From positions 248,001 to 312,000 of the forward strand of contig NZ_BLRH01000014.1 in assembly GCF_025996515.1 (NCBI RefSeq): DNA of 64,000 bases, in the 5' to 3' direction. Of the stretch, positions 27,051-35,117 are shown piece after piece. The stretch's first letter is position 1. Each line of letters begins with the position of its first letter. This DNA is from Rhizohabitans arisaemae. GTDB taxonomy: Bacteria > Actinomycetota > Actinomycetes > Streptosporangiales > Streptosporangiaceae. Below the pieces are notes generated by a model. That model was not told the DNA's origin. It saw only the letters and a list, made by a program, of their open reading frames with translations, and made no database searches. Made by a program: the position numbers and the translations under genes.

Positions 27051-27548
27051 TCAGCGGGTGCCCCAGGAGTAGGTCTGCTTGCGGAGTTTGAGGTAGACGA
27101 AGGTCTCGGTGGTGCGGACCGAGGGGATCGCGCGGATCTTGCCGAGGATCTCCAGGAGGTGCCCGTCGCCTTCGCAGACCACCTCGCACATGATGTCGAC
27201 GGATCCGGCGGTCAGGACCACGTAGTCGATCTCGTCGATGGCGGACAGCTCGTCGGCGACGGTCTCCAGGTCCCCCTCGCATTTGATGGAGATCATCGCC
27301 TGCCGGGAGAAGCCCAGGGTGAGCGGGTCGGTGACGGCGACGATCTGCATGACGCCGGCTTCGAGGAGTCGTTGCACCCGCTGGCGGACCGCGGCCTCGG
27401 AGAGGCCGACCGCCTTCCCGATCGTGGCGTAGGGGCGTCGTCCGTCCGCCTGGAGCTGTTCGATGATCTGCTTGGAGATGTCGTCGAGCACGATCGTCGC
27501 CGGTGACGTGTCGTTGGGGCGACGGGTGCCTCTCAGTGGAGTCGACAT
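27051..27548 (-). CDS. Lrp/AsnC family regulator of the polyamine operon (inferred)
   Basis: A 165-residue Lrp/AsnC regulator. After a 25-residue polar leader, the helix-turn-helix is LDDISKQIIEQLQADGRRPY with ATIGKAVGLSEAAVRQRVQR. The RAM domain has ISIKCEGDLETVADELSAID, YVVLTAGSVDIMCEVVCEGD and TTETFVYLKLRKQTYSWGTR. ATG 27548 follows GGAGGGAAGG on the minus strand. It is divergent from the aminobutyraldehyde dehydrogenase gene, with a long perfect inverted repeat between them. Control of the dehydrogenase-potABCD operon in response to polyamine or amino-acid level is the obvious inference. Confidence 0.92.
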   Translation of the reverse strand: MSTPLRGTRRPNDTSPATIVLDDISKQIIEQLQADGRRPYATIGKAVGLSEAAVRQRVQRLLEAGVMQIVAVTDPLTLGFSRQAMISIKCEGDLETVADELSAIDEIDYVVLTAGSVDIMCEVVCEGDGHLLEILGKIRAIPSVRTTETFVYLKLRKQTYSWGTR

Positions 27549-27656
27549 GCCGTGAACGCCTTCCCTCCGGGGCTTGAGGACACGGCATCCCTTGTCCAGC
27601 CGCGGGGCCGACTTGAAGCCTGGATGCGCAATCGTGTCAGGTCTTCCTGCCATGAT

Positions 27657-27702
27657 CAAGGGATTTCGTCGCAATTTGATATATTCACCACGAAATCCCT
27701 TG
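27657..27702. promoter_or_regulatory. Long perfect inverted repeat, probable Lrp-type operator
   Basis: CAAGGGATTTCGT (27657-27669) and ACGAAATCCCTTG (27690-27702) are perfect 13-base arms around a 20-bp AT-rich centre that contains TTTGATATATTC. A further half-site ATCCCTTGTC at 27587-27596 repeats the sequence at 27696-27705, 109 bases away. The elements lie between the divergent Lrp and dehydrogenase genes and fit a dimer or wrapping Lrp-family protein. Confidence 0.75.
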
Positions 27703-27765
27703 TCTTGCGTAGCTTACTCTGCCAGAGTCGCCAGGACTCGGCCACTGGAACCGGAGGAGTCCGCT

Positions 27766-29190
27766 GTGAGAGCCCGGCTGCAGAACTTCATCAACGGGGA
27801 GTTTACGGACGCCGAGAGCGACAGCCTCTCCGAGGTGATCGATCCAAGTACCGGGGTGGTCTACGCCCAGGCCCCCGTCTCCGGCGAACGGGATGTGGAC
27901 GCCGCCTACCGCGCCGCGGCGGCCGCGTTCGAGAAGTGGCGCGATGTCACGCCGCAGGAGCGGAGCAACGCTCTCCTGAAGTTCGCGGACGCCGTGGAGG
28001 CTCGCGCTGAGGAGATCGTGGAAGCTGAGTGTAAAAACACCGGTAAACCACGCGGACTTACGATGAGCGATGAAGTTCCGCCCATGGTGGACAATATCCG
28101 CTTCTTCGCTGCCGCGTCACGGATTCTTGAGGGGAAGGCGACCGGCGAGTACCTGGCGGACCACACCTCGAGTATCCGGCGGGAGCCGATCGGTGTGGTC
28201 GGCCAGGTGACCCCGTGGAACTACCCGATGATGATGGCGGTGTGGAAGTTCGCCCCCGCGATCGCGGCCGGGAACACGGTGGTGCTTAAGCCGTCCGAGA
28301 CCACACCGGTGAGCACGCTCCTCCTCGCCGAGATCGCCGCGGAGTTCTTCCCGCCCGGCGTCTTCAACGTGATCTGCGGCGATCGGGACACCGGCCGTGC
28401 GCTCACCGCCCACCCCGTCCCGCAGATGCTGGCGCTCACCGGATCGGTGCGGGCGGGCATGGAGGTCGCCCGGGCGGCCGCCGCGGATCTCAAGCGGGTC
28501 CATCTGGAGCTTGGCGGCAAGGCCCCCGTGGTCGTGTTCGACGATGCCGACGTGGCGTCGGCCGCAGCGCGGATCGCGGGCGCGGGCTACTTCAACGCAG
28601 GTCAGGACTGTACGGCGGCCTGCCGGGTGCTCGTCGACGCGCGGATCGCCGATGACTTCACCGCCGCGCTGGCCGAGGCGGCCCGCGGCACCAAGGTCGG
28701 CGGGCTCGACGTGGCGGACGCCGACTTCGGCCCGGTGAACAACGCCGATCGGCTGGCCGTGATGAAGGGCTTCATGGAGCGGACCCGTGGCGAGGTGCTC
28801 GCCGGGGGACACCAGGTCGGCGATCGGGGCTATCTGTTCGCCCCCACGGTCGTCTCCGGCCTGGAGCAGGACGACGAGCTGGTCCAGGACGAGGTCTTCG
28901 GCCCGGTGATCACGGTGCAGAGCTTCACCGACGAGGATCTCGCGGTCCGCTGGGCCAACGACGTCAGGTACGGCCTGTCGGCGAGTGTCTGGACCAACGA
29001 CCACAGGCGGGCGATGCGGATGACCAAGCGCCTGGACTTCGGCGCCGTCTGGGTCAACACCCATATTCCGTTTGTCTCGGAGATGCCGCATGGGGGGTTC
29101 AAGCACTCGGGCTACGGCAAAGATCTATCTATATATGGGTTTGAGGACTACACCCGCATTAAGCATGTAATGCACTATATAGGCGAGTAA
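27766..29190 (+). CDS. Gamma-aminobutyraldehyde dehydrogenase (aldehyde dehydrogenase family)
   Basis: A 474-residue NAD(P)-dependent aldehyde dehydrogenase. Motifs are VTPWNYPMMMAVWKFAPAIA, the nucleotide loop LTGSVRAGMEV, the catalytic glutamate in LELGGKAPVVVF and the nucleophile cysteine in NAGQDCTAACRV. The C-terminal EMPHGGFKHSGYGKDLS matches the aminobutyraldehyde/betaine-aldehyde dehydrogenase branch. GTG 27766 follows GGAGGAG. It lies 13 bases before potA, so it is the first gene of a polyamine operon, oxidising 4-aminobutyraldehyde from putrescine to GABA. The substrate is inferred from context and motif. Confidence 0.88.
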   Translation: MRARLQNFINGEFTDAESDSLSEVIDPSTGVVYAQAPVSGERDVDAAYRAAAAAFEKWRDVTPQERSNALLKFADAVEARAEEIVEAECKNTGKPRGLTMSDEVPPMVDNIRFFAAASRILEGKATGEYLADHTSSIRREPIGVVGQVTPWNYPMMMAVWKFAPAIAAGNTVVLKPSETTPVSTLLLAEIAAEFFPPGVFNVICGDRDTGRALTAHPVPQMLALTGSVRAGMEVARAAAADLKRVHLELGGKAPVVVFDDADVASAAARIAGAGYFNAGQDCTAACRVLVDARIADDFTAALAEAARGTKVGGLDVADADFGPVNNADRLAVMKGFMERTRGEVLAGGHQVGDRGYLFAPTVVSGLEQDDELVQDEVFGPVITVQSFTDEDLAVRWANDVRYGLSASVWTNDHRRAMRMTKRLDFGAVWVNTHIPFVSEMPHGGFKHSGYGKDLSIYGFEDYTRIKHVMHYIGE

Positions 29191-29203
29191 AGGTGGCTGA
29201 TAG

Positions 29204-30352
29204 ATGGTAAAACCCCAGGTCGCCGGGGCGGTTACGGCCAACGCTCGCGTAGATCGCACGTCCGCGATCGAGCTTGTCGACGTGGCGAAGGAATACACCG
29301 TTCACGGCGAAGTCGTCCACGCGGTCAAAGGCGTCAGTCTGGACATCGCCGAAGGAGAGTTCTTCTCGCTGCTCGGTCCGTCGGGCTGCGGCAAGACCAC
29401 GACCATGCGCATGATCGCCGGTTTCGAGGATCCCACCCGGGGTGTGGTCCGCCTGTACGGCCAGGACGTCACCGACGTCCCGCCGAACCGCCGTGACGTC
29501 AACATGGTCTTCCAGTCCTACGCCCTGTTCCCGCACATGAACGTCTGGGAGAACGTGGCCTTCGGGTTGAAGCGCCGCAAGGTGGCCGCCCAGGAGATCA
29601 AGACCAGGGTCGGGGAGATCCTGGAGGTCGTGGGCCTGACCGGGCGGGAGAAGCGTCGTCCGAGGGAGATGTCCGGCGGGCAGCAGCAGCGGGTCGCCCT
29701 GGCCAGAGCCCTGGTCAACCGCCCGCGGGCGCTCCTGCTGGACGAACCGCTCGGTGCCCTGGACCTCAAGCTCCGCCACACGATGCAGATCGAGCTCAAG
29801 CGCATTCAGCGTGAGGTCGGGATCACCTTCGTCTACGTCACCCACGATCAGAGCGAGGCGCTCACCATGAGCGACCGGATCGCCGTCATGAACGACGGTG
29901 TGGTGGAGCAGCTCGCCGGGCCGCGGGAGATCTACGAGCAGCCGGCGACCGCCTTCGTGGCGGGGTTCATCGGCACCTCCAACCTGATCAACGGGACCGT
30001 CTCCGCGGTCGACGGCGCGCACGCCGTACTCAGCCTCGGATCCGACGATCGGATCCTGATCCCCTCGGGGTCGGCCCCGGGGCAGGGGGAGGCCGCCGTC
30101 ATCACCGTGCGGCCCGAGAAGATCACTATCGCCAGGCAGCGGCGGGATCAGGAGGTTTCGCAGGTCCGGGGGACCGTCTCCGAGGTCGTGTACCTCGGGA
30201 CCTACAACAGCTACGTGGTCACCCTCGACGGGGGCGCCGAGGTGACCGTCTTCGAACAGAACGCCATGGACGGCACGAGTACGGCGGAGCGCGGCGACTC
30301 GGTGTGGTTGTCCTGGCGGCCCCAGCACTCGTACGCCCTCCGCGGCGCCTAG
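29204..30352 (+). CDS. potA: Spermidine/putrescine ABC transporter ATP-binding protein PotA
   Basis: ATPase of a polyamine importer, working with the PotB/PotC permeases and PotD. The 382-residue protein has Walker A LGPSGCGKTT, the Q-loop FQSYALFPHMNVWENVAFGL, signature MSGGQQQRVALARAL, Walker B ALLLDEPLGALD and the H-loop YVTHDQSEALTMSDRI. The C-terminal TOBE domain covers about residues 290-382. ATG 29204 follows the dehydrogenase closely. Confidence 0.95.
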   Translation: MVKPQVAGAVTANARVDRTSAIELVDVAKEYTVHGEVVHAVKGVSLDIAEGEFFSLLGPSGCGKTTTMRMIAGFEDPTRGVVRLYGQDVTDVPPNRRDVNMVFQSYALFPHMNVWENVAFGLKRRKVAAQEIKTRVGEILEVVGLTGREKRRPREMSGGQQQRVALARALVNRPRALLLDEPLGALDLKLRHTMQIELKRIQREVGITFVYVTHDQSEALTMSDRIAVMNDGVVEQLAGPREIYEQPATAFVAGFIGTSNLINGTVSAVDGAHAVLSLGSDDRILIPSGSAPGQGEAAVITVRPEKITIARQRRDQEVSQVRGTVSEVVYLGTYNSYVVTLDGGAEVTVFEQNAMDGTSTAERGDSVWLSWRPQHSYALRGA

Positions 30353-30373
30353 TCCCACCTCCTGGAGCTCCCC

Positions 30374-31615
30374 ATGTCACAGCTGTTCCGTGGATTGACC
30401 CAGTCACGCTTCGGGCGTCAGGACGCGTCACTCGTCACCCGCAGACAGGCGTTGCGGCTCGCCGGACTCTCCGCGGCCGGTCTCGCCCTGGCCGCCTGCG
30501 GTGTCCAGGGGCAGAAGGCCGCGCCTCCCCGGCAGAGCGAGATGGAGAAGTTCTGGGCGGGGAAGCAGAAGAACGGCAAGGTGGTCTTCGCCAACTGGCC
30601 GGAGTACATGCCGGAGGGCCGTGATCCGCTGAAGACGTTTCAGCAGGAGACCGGGATCGCCTGGGAGTACAAGGAAGTCATCCAGGACAACGCCGACTTC
30701 TTCGGAAAGTCCGAGCCGCAGCTGCGCGCCGGTCAGCCGCTGGGTTACGACATCGTCGTCATGACCAACGGCATCCATTTCACCAAGATGCAGCAGCTCG
30801 GCTATCTGATCCCCCTCGACCACGCGCAGCTCCCCAACTTCGCGGCGAACGCGGGGACGAAGTTCAAGAACCCGTCCTACGACGCGAACAACACCTACTC
30901 GATTCCGTTCCAGGCGGGGATCACCGGGATCGCGGTCAACACCGAGTTCGTGAAGGAAAAGATCACCAGTATTCAGTCCCTCTGGGATCCGAAATACAAG
31001 GGGAAGGTCGGCATGATGTCCGACACCCAGGAGATCGCCAACTTCGCGATGTTCGCGCTCGGCATCGACCCGGACAAGTCGACCCTGCCCGACTGGGAGA
31101 AGGCCGGGGCGAAGCTCAAGGAGCAGCGCGAAGCTGGCATTGTCCGGAAATATTACGATCAGTCGTATATCGATGCGGTGGCCCGCGGCGACATCTGGCT
31201 GAGCATGGCGTGGTCCGGCGACGTCTTCCAGCGGCAGCTCGCCGGCGAGCCGGTGGAGTTCGTCGTCCCCCAGGAGGGCGGGACGATCTGGGTGGACTCC
31301 ATGATGATCCCCAAGGGCGCCGCCAACCCGGTCGACGCGCTCGCGCTCATGGACTACCTCTACAAGCCCGACACCGCCGCGCAGCTCGCGGAGTTCATTC
31401 AGTACGTCACCCCGGTGCCGGCCGTCAAGGACGTCCTGTCCGCCAAGGTCGGCAGTCTGAGCGGCGAGGACAAGAAGGCGATGGAGCTGATGGTCTCCAG
31501 CTCGGCGATCTTCCCCAGCGACGCGGACTACGCCCGGCTGCGCAGCTACAAGACACTGAGCAACGCCGAGGAGCAGTCCTTCCAGAACATCTTCCAGCCG
31601 ATCACTCAGGGATAG
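30374..31615 (+). CDS. potD: Spermidine/putrescine-binding lipoprotein PotD
   Basis: Extracellular substrate-binding component of the polyamine importer, 413 residues. The N-terminus carries a twin-arginine-like signal (TRRQALRLAGLSAAGLALA) ending in the lipobox LAAC, so it is probably a lipoprotein anchored outside the membrane. The mature part has VVFANWPEYMPEG, the PotD-type YDIVVMTNGIHF, YSIPFQAGITGIAVN, WDPKYKGKVGMMSD and GDIWLSMAWSGD. It begins 21 bases after potA and precedes the permease genes, giving a potA-potD-potB-potC order. Confidence 0.94.
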   Translation: MSQLFRGLTQSRFGRQDASLVTRRQALRLAGLSAAGLALAACGVQGQKAAPPRQSEMEKFWAGKQKNGKVVFANWPEYMPEGRDPLKTFQQETGIAWEYKEVIQDNADFFGKSEPQLRAGQPLGYDIVVMTNGIHFTKMQQLGYLIPLDHAQLPNFAANAGTKFKNPSYDANNTYSIPFQAGITGIAVNTEFVKEKITSIQSLWDPKYKGKVGMMSDTQEIANFAMFALGIDPDKSTLPDWEKAGAKLKEQREAGIVRKYYDQSYIDAVARGDIWLSMAWSGDVFQRQLAGEPVEFVVPQEGGTIWVDSMMIPKGAANPVDALALMDYLYKPDTAAQLAEFIQYVTPVPAVKDVLSAKVGSLSGEDKKAMELMVSSSAIFPSDADYARLRSYKTLSNAEEQSFQNIFQPITQG

Positions 31616-31654
31616 GGCCGTGCGCGAGATCCGACTCCCCGAAACGGCGGCGCG

Positions 31655-32518
31655 ATGAGGCGGGTACGGGCGGCGCTGGCGCCGTACCTGCTCGCCCTGC
31701 CCGGCGGCCTCTGGCTCGCCGTCTTCCTGGTGGTGCCGATCGCCACCATGGCCTCGGTCGCCCTGCAGACCGGCAACCTCATGGACGGCTTCAGCCAGAC
31801 CTTCAACATCGCGATCTTCGGTGAGGTGTTCGCGCAGTACCACACGCAGTTCCTGCGTTCGATCGTGTACGGCGGCATCGCGACGGTCATCATGCTGGTC
31901 GTCGCCTACCCCATGGCGTACTGGATCGCCTTCAAAGCCGGTCGCCGAAAATCGGTCTACCTCTTCCTGATCCTGCTGCCGTTCTTCGTCTCCTTCGTCC
32001 TGCGGACGATCTCCTGGGGGTTCCTCCTCGCCGACGACGGCATCGTGCTCGCGCCGCTGCGCGATCTCGGCCTCATCCCCGACGACTTCCACATCCTCGC
32101 CACGACGACCGCGGTGATCGGGGGGCTGGTCTACAACTTCCTCCCCTTCATGGTGTTGCCGATCTACGTGGCGCTGGAGCGGGTCGACCCCCGGGTGATC
32201 GAGGCCGCCCAGGACCTGTACGCGGGGCGGTTCCAGGCCTTCGTCCGGGTCGTGCTCCCGCTCTCGCTGCCCGGGGTGTTCGCCGGGGTGCTCATGACGT
32301 TCATTCCGGCCACCTCGGATCCGGTCAACGCCCAGATCCTCGGCGGGACCTCGAACACCATGATCGGCAACATCATCTACACCGAGTACCTGGTGAACAA
32401 CGACTATCCGGCCGCCTCGGCGCTCTCGTTCATGCTCATGGCGGTGCTGCTCATCGGCATCTTCGTGTACGCGAGGGCGCTCGGGACCGAGAACGTGATG
32501 GAGGCGGCCGCCCGATGA
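31655..32518 (+). CDS. potB: Spermidine/putrescine ABC transporter permease PotB
   Basis: A 287-residue permease with about six membrane helices, beginning at the first (ALAPYLLALPGGLWLAVFLV). The binding-protein-dependent transport EAA motif is AAQDLYAGRFQAFVRVVLPL, which contacts PotA. The STSNTMIG-type stretch GGTSNTMIGNIIYTEYL is typical of PotB. It follows potD and overlaps potC by four bases (ATGA). Confidence 0.94.
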   Translation: MRRVRAALAPYLLALPGGLWLAVFLVVPIATMASVALQTGNLMDGFSQTFNIAIFGEVFAQYHTQFLRSIVYGGIATVIMLVVAYPMAYWIAFKAGRRKSVYLFLILLPFFVSFVLRTISWGFLLADDGIVLAPLRDLGLIPDDFHILATTTAVIGGLVYNFLPFMVLPIYVALERVDPRVIEAAQDLYAGRFQAFVRVVLPLSLPGVFAGVLMTFIPATSDPVNAQILGGTSNTMIGNIIYTEYLVNNDYPAASALSFMLMAVLLIGIFVYARALGTENVMEAAAR

Positions 32519-33327
32519 CCACCGTCGCCCGCAAGGCCGGGACCGGGCGTGGGCGCCTGGGCGACCGGCTGCTGCACGCCTACACCTGGCTGATCATCGT
32601 ATGGCTGTCCACACCGATCGCCGTGATGATCCTGTTCGGGTTCAACGACCGCAAGAGCCGCTCCAACACCTCCTGGCAGGGGTTCACCCTGGAGTGGTAC
32701 CGGCGGCTCTTCGAGATCGACGGGCTCACCCAGGCTCTGATCAACTCTTTGCTCATCGCGGTGGCCGCCACCGTGCTGACCACCGTCATCGGGACGCTGC
32801 TCGGGCTCGCCCTGGGCCGCTACCGGTTCCGGGGCCGGGGGATCTCCAACTTCCTGATCTTCACGGCGATCTCCACCCCCGAGCTGGTCATGGGCGCCTC
32901 CCTGCTCTCCCTGTTCGTCTCGGGGAACCTGCAGCGCGGCCACGCCACCATCGTCATCGCCCATGTGCTGTTCGCCCTCGCGTTCGTCACGGTGACGGTC
33001 CGGGCCCGGGTGGTGGGGCTCGACCCGTCCCTGGAGGAGGCGGCGCGGGACCTCGGGGCGAGCACCTGGGACACCTTCCGGCTGGTGACCCTGCCCGCGA
33101 TCATGCCCGGCGTGGTGGCGGGCGGCCTGCTCGCCTTCGCCCTGTCCATCGACGACTATGTGGTGACAAGCTTCGTCAACGGCTCCACCTCCACCTTCCC
33201 CCTGTGGATCGTCGGCTCCGTCAAAGTGGGCATCCCTCCGCAGGTGAACGTGATGGGCACGCTCATCTTCGCCTTGGGCGCGGCTCTCGCCATCGTCAAC
33301 GCGGTCGCCTCCCGCCGCAAAGCGTGA
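32515..33327 (+). CDS. potC: Spermidine/putrescine ABC transporter permease PotC
   Basis: A 270-residue permease with about six helices (first near residues 22-42, AYTWLIIVWLSTPIAVMILF). The EAA loop is EEAARDLGASTWDTFRLVTL with PAIMPGVVAGG. The stretch SIDDYVVTSFVNGSTSTFPL is characteristic of PotC. It overlaps potB and is followed after 32 bases by the FAD oxidase gene, which belongs to the same unit. Confidence 0.94.
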   Translation: MTTVARKAGTGRGRLGDRLLHAYTWLIIVWLSTPIAVMILFGFNDRKSRSNTSWQGFTLEWYRRLFEIDGLTQALINSLLIAVAATVLTTVIGTLLGLALGRYRFRGRGISNFLIFTAISTPELVMGASLLSLFVSGNLQRGHATIVIAHVLFALAFVTVTVRARVVGLDPSLEEAARDLGASTWDTFRLVTLPAIMPGVVAGGLLAFALSIDDYVVTSFVNGSTSTFPLWIVGSVKVGIPPQVNVMGTLIFALGAALAIVNAVASRRKA

Positions 33328-33359
33328 CCTCGCCGATCGGGTGAGGGTGAGGAGGTCGA

Positions 33360-34760
33360 ATGGATCCGGCCAAAGGGATCAAGGACGCGGAACGGCGGGT
33401 CTACTGGCTCGACGATCCGCGCGGCCGGTCGGAGTCGCCCCGGCTCGACGGCGCCGCCGAGACCGACCTGCTGGTGATCGGCGGGGGATTCACCGGGTTG
33501 TGGACCGCGCTGCTGGCCAAGGAGCGGGACCCCGGCCGGGCGGTGACCCTGATCGAGGGACGCCGGATCGGCTGGGCGGCGACCGGCCGTAACGGGGGGT
33601 TCTGCGCGGCGAGCCTCACCCACGGCATCGGCAACGGGCTCGCCCGCTGGCCCGGGGAGATGCCGGAGCTCCAGCGCCAGGGGCTGGCCAACCTGGACGA
33701 GATCGAGCGGACCGTCGCGCGCCACGGGATCGACTGCGACTTCCGGCGCTCCGGCGAGATGCATGTGGCGACCGAGGCGTGGCAGGTGCCGGAGCTGGCC
33801 GAGGAGGCGGCGGCCGCCCGGAGCCTTTGCGGCGGGGACACGATCGAGGAGCTCGACCGGGACCGGGTCCGAGCCGAGGTGGATTCGCCCACCTACCTGG
33901 CCGGGCTGTGGGATCGGCGGGGGGTCGCGATGATCGACCCGGTGCGGCTCGCCTGGGGGTTGCGGGACGCCTGTCTCTCCCTCGGGGTCCGCGTCCACGA
34001 GCGGACCCCGGCGCTCGACCTGCGCGCGGCGGGGGCTTCGATGGCGGTCCGCACGCCCGGGGGAGGGATCCGTGCCCGGCAGGTCGCCCTGGGCACGGGC
34101 GTCTTCGCCCCGCTGCTCCGGCGGCTCCGGCACCTGGTCATCCCGGTCTACGACTACGCCCTGGTCACCGAGCCGATCCCGGAGCGCCTGCTCGCCTCGG
34201 TGGGGTGGCGGAACCGTCAGGGCATCGGGGACTCGGCCAATCGGTTCCATTACTACCGGCTCACCCACGACAACCGAATCCTCTGGGGCGGATACGACGC
34301 GATCTATTACAACGGTGGTCTGATCAAGGGTGCGCACAACCAGCGCGACCGGACGTTCCTGACGCTGGCCGAGCACTTCTATCAGACGTTTCCCCAGCTC
34401 GACGGGGTACGGTTCAGCCACCGCTGGGGCGGCGTGATCGACACCTGCAGCCGGTTCTCCGCGTTCTTCGGGACGGCGTACGGCGCACGCGTGGCCTACG
34501 CCGCCGGGTACACCGGGCTCGGGGTCGGGGCGAGCCGGTTCGGGGGGAACGTCATGCTGGATCTGCTCTCGGGGACCGCCACCGAGCGGACGCGCCTGGC
34601 CATGGTCCGGCAGACCCCGATCCCGTTCCCGCCCGAGCCGATCCGGTCGGGGGTGGTTCAGCTGACCCGCTGGTCGATCGCCCGGGCGGACGAGGACCAG
34701 GGCCGCCGCAACCTGTGGCTGCGCACCCTGGACGCCTTGGGCGTCGGCTTCGACTCGTAG
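33360..34760 (+). CDS. FAD-dependent oxidoreductase (PuuB-like amine oxidase)
   Basis: A 466-residue DAO-family flavoenzyme. The FAD-binding GxGxxG-type motif is LLVIGGGFTGLWTALLAKE (about residues 37-55), followed by GWAATGRNGGFCAASLTHG, and the C-terminal GYTGLGVGASRFGG contacts FAD. The nearest described functions are gamma-glutamylputrescine oxidase (PuuB) and related amine oxidases. In this operon it probably deaminates putrescine or a glutamylated polyamine to the aldehyde used by the dehydrogenase at 27766. No gamma-glutamylpolyamine synthetase gene is in the window. ATG 33360 has GAGGAGG just upstream. Confidence 0.88.
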   Translation: MDPAKGIKDAERRVYWLDDPRGRSESPRLDGAAETDLLVIGGGFTGLWTALLAKERDPGRAVTLIEGRRIGWAATGRNGGFCAASLTHGIGNGLARWPGEMPELQRQGLANLDEIERTVARHGIDCDFRRSGEMHVATEAWQVPELAEEAAAARSLCGGDTIEELDRDRVRAEVDSPTYLAGLWDRRGVAMIDPVRLAWGLRDACLSLGVRVHERTPALDLRAAGASMAVRTPGGGIRARQVALGTGVFAPLLRRLRHLVIPVYDYALVTEPIPERLLASVGWRNRQGIGDSANRFHYYRLTHDNRILWGGYDAIYYNGGLIKGAHNQRDRTFLTLAEHFYQTFPQLDGVRFSHRWGGVIDTCSRFSAFFGTAYGARVAYAAGYTGLGVGASRFGGNVMLDLLSGTATERTRLAMVRQTPIPFPPEPIRSGVVQLTRWSIARADEDQGRRNLWLRTLDALGVGFDS

Positions 34761-34919
34761 CGGCGGTTTCCCGCACGACATTGATCATCCGGGCATTGTC
34801 GGAAAACGCGGCGTCAGAGTCGTTGAATCCAGCAATCTCTATGTAAAGATGTGGGCTGATGACGGAGATTGGCACGGTGGGAGTGCCTGCCGAATCACTT
34901 GATTATGCATTTATGCACA

Positions 34920-35117
34920 ATGTCATGGAATATCCCTCTAGATGATGAGGAAAACCATCCCCAGGTTGAGGATCGGGTGGGCCGGACGGGTGACCGATTC
35001 GCCGTCCCCGGGCCGGAAGGCCGACTGATCGCGGAGGATTCTCCGGATGGGCGATCCTTCGCCGCGGTCCTTGGATCGGAGGGATCGTTGAGGAGGCGGT
35101 ATGGATCAGAAGTTTAG
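34920..35117 (+). CDS. Small acidic ORF overlapping the metalloprotease start
   Basis: A possible 65-residue peptide (MSWNIPLDDEENHPQVEDRV at the N-terminus, YGSEV at the end) overlaps the metalloprotease start by 17 bases. It has no recognisable domain, cysteine or signal peptide and is acidic in its first 20 residues. No good Shine-Dalgarno precedes ATG 34920, and the region just upstream is AT-rich and promoter-like (TATGCATTTATGCA). It could be a coupled leader or partner of the protease, or simply untranslated leader. Coding status is uncertain. Confidence 0.3.
   Translation: MSWNIPLDDEENHPQVEDRVGRTGDRFAVPGPEGRLIAEDSPDGRSFAAVLGSEGSLRRRYGSEV

Noticed and set aside
26579-27091. Overlapping open frames in the 26.5-27.05 kb repeat spacer
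   Set aside because: They run through the duplicated units in several frames on both strands, as expected for stop-poor GC-rich repeats, and none has a credible start or homologue.
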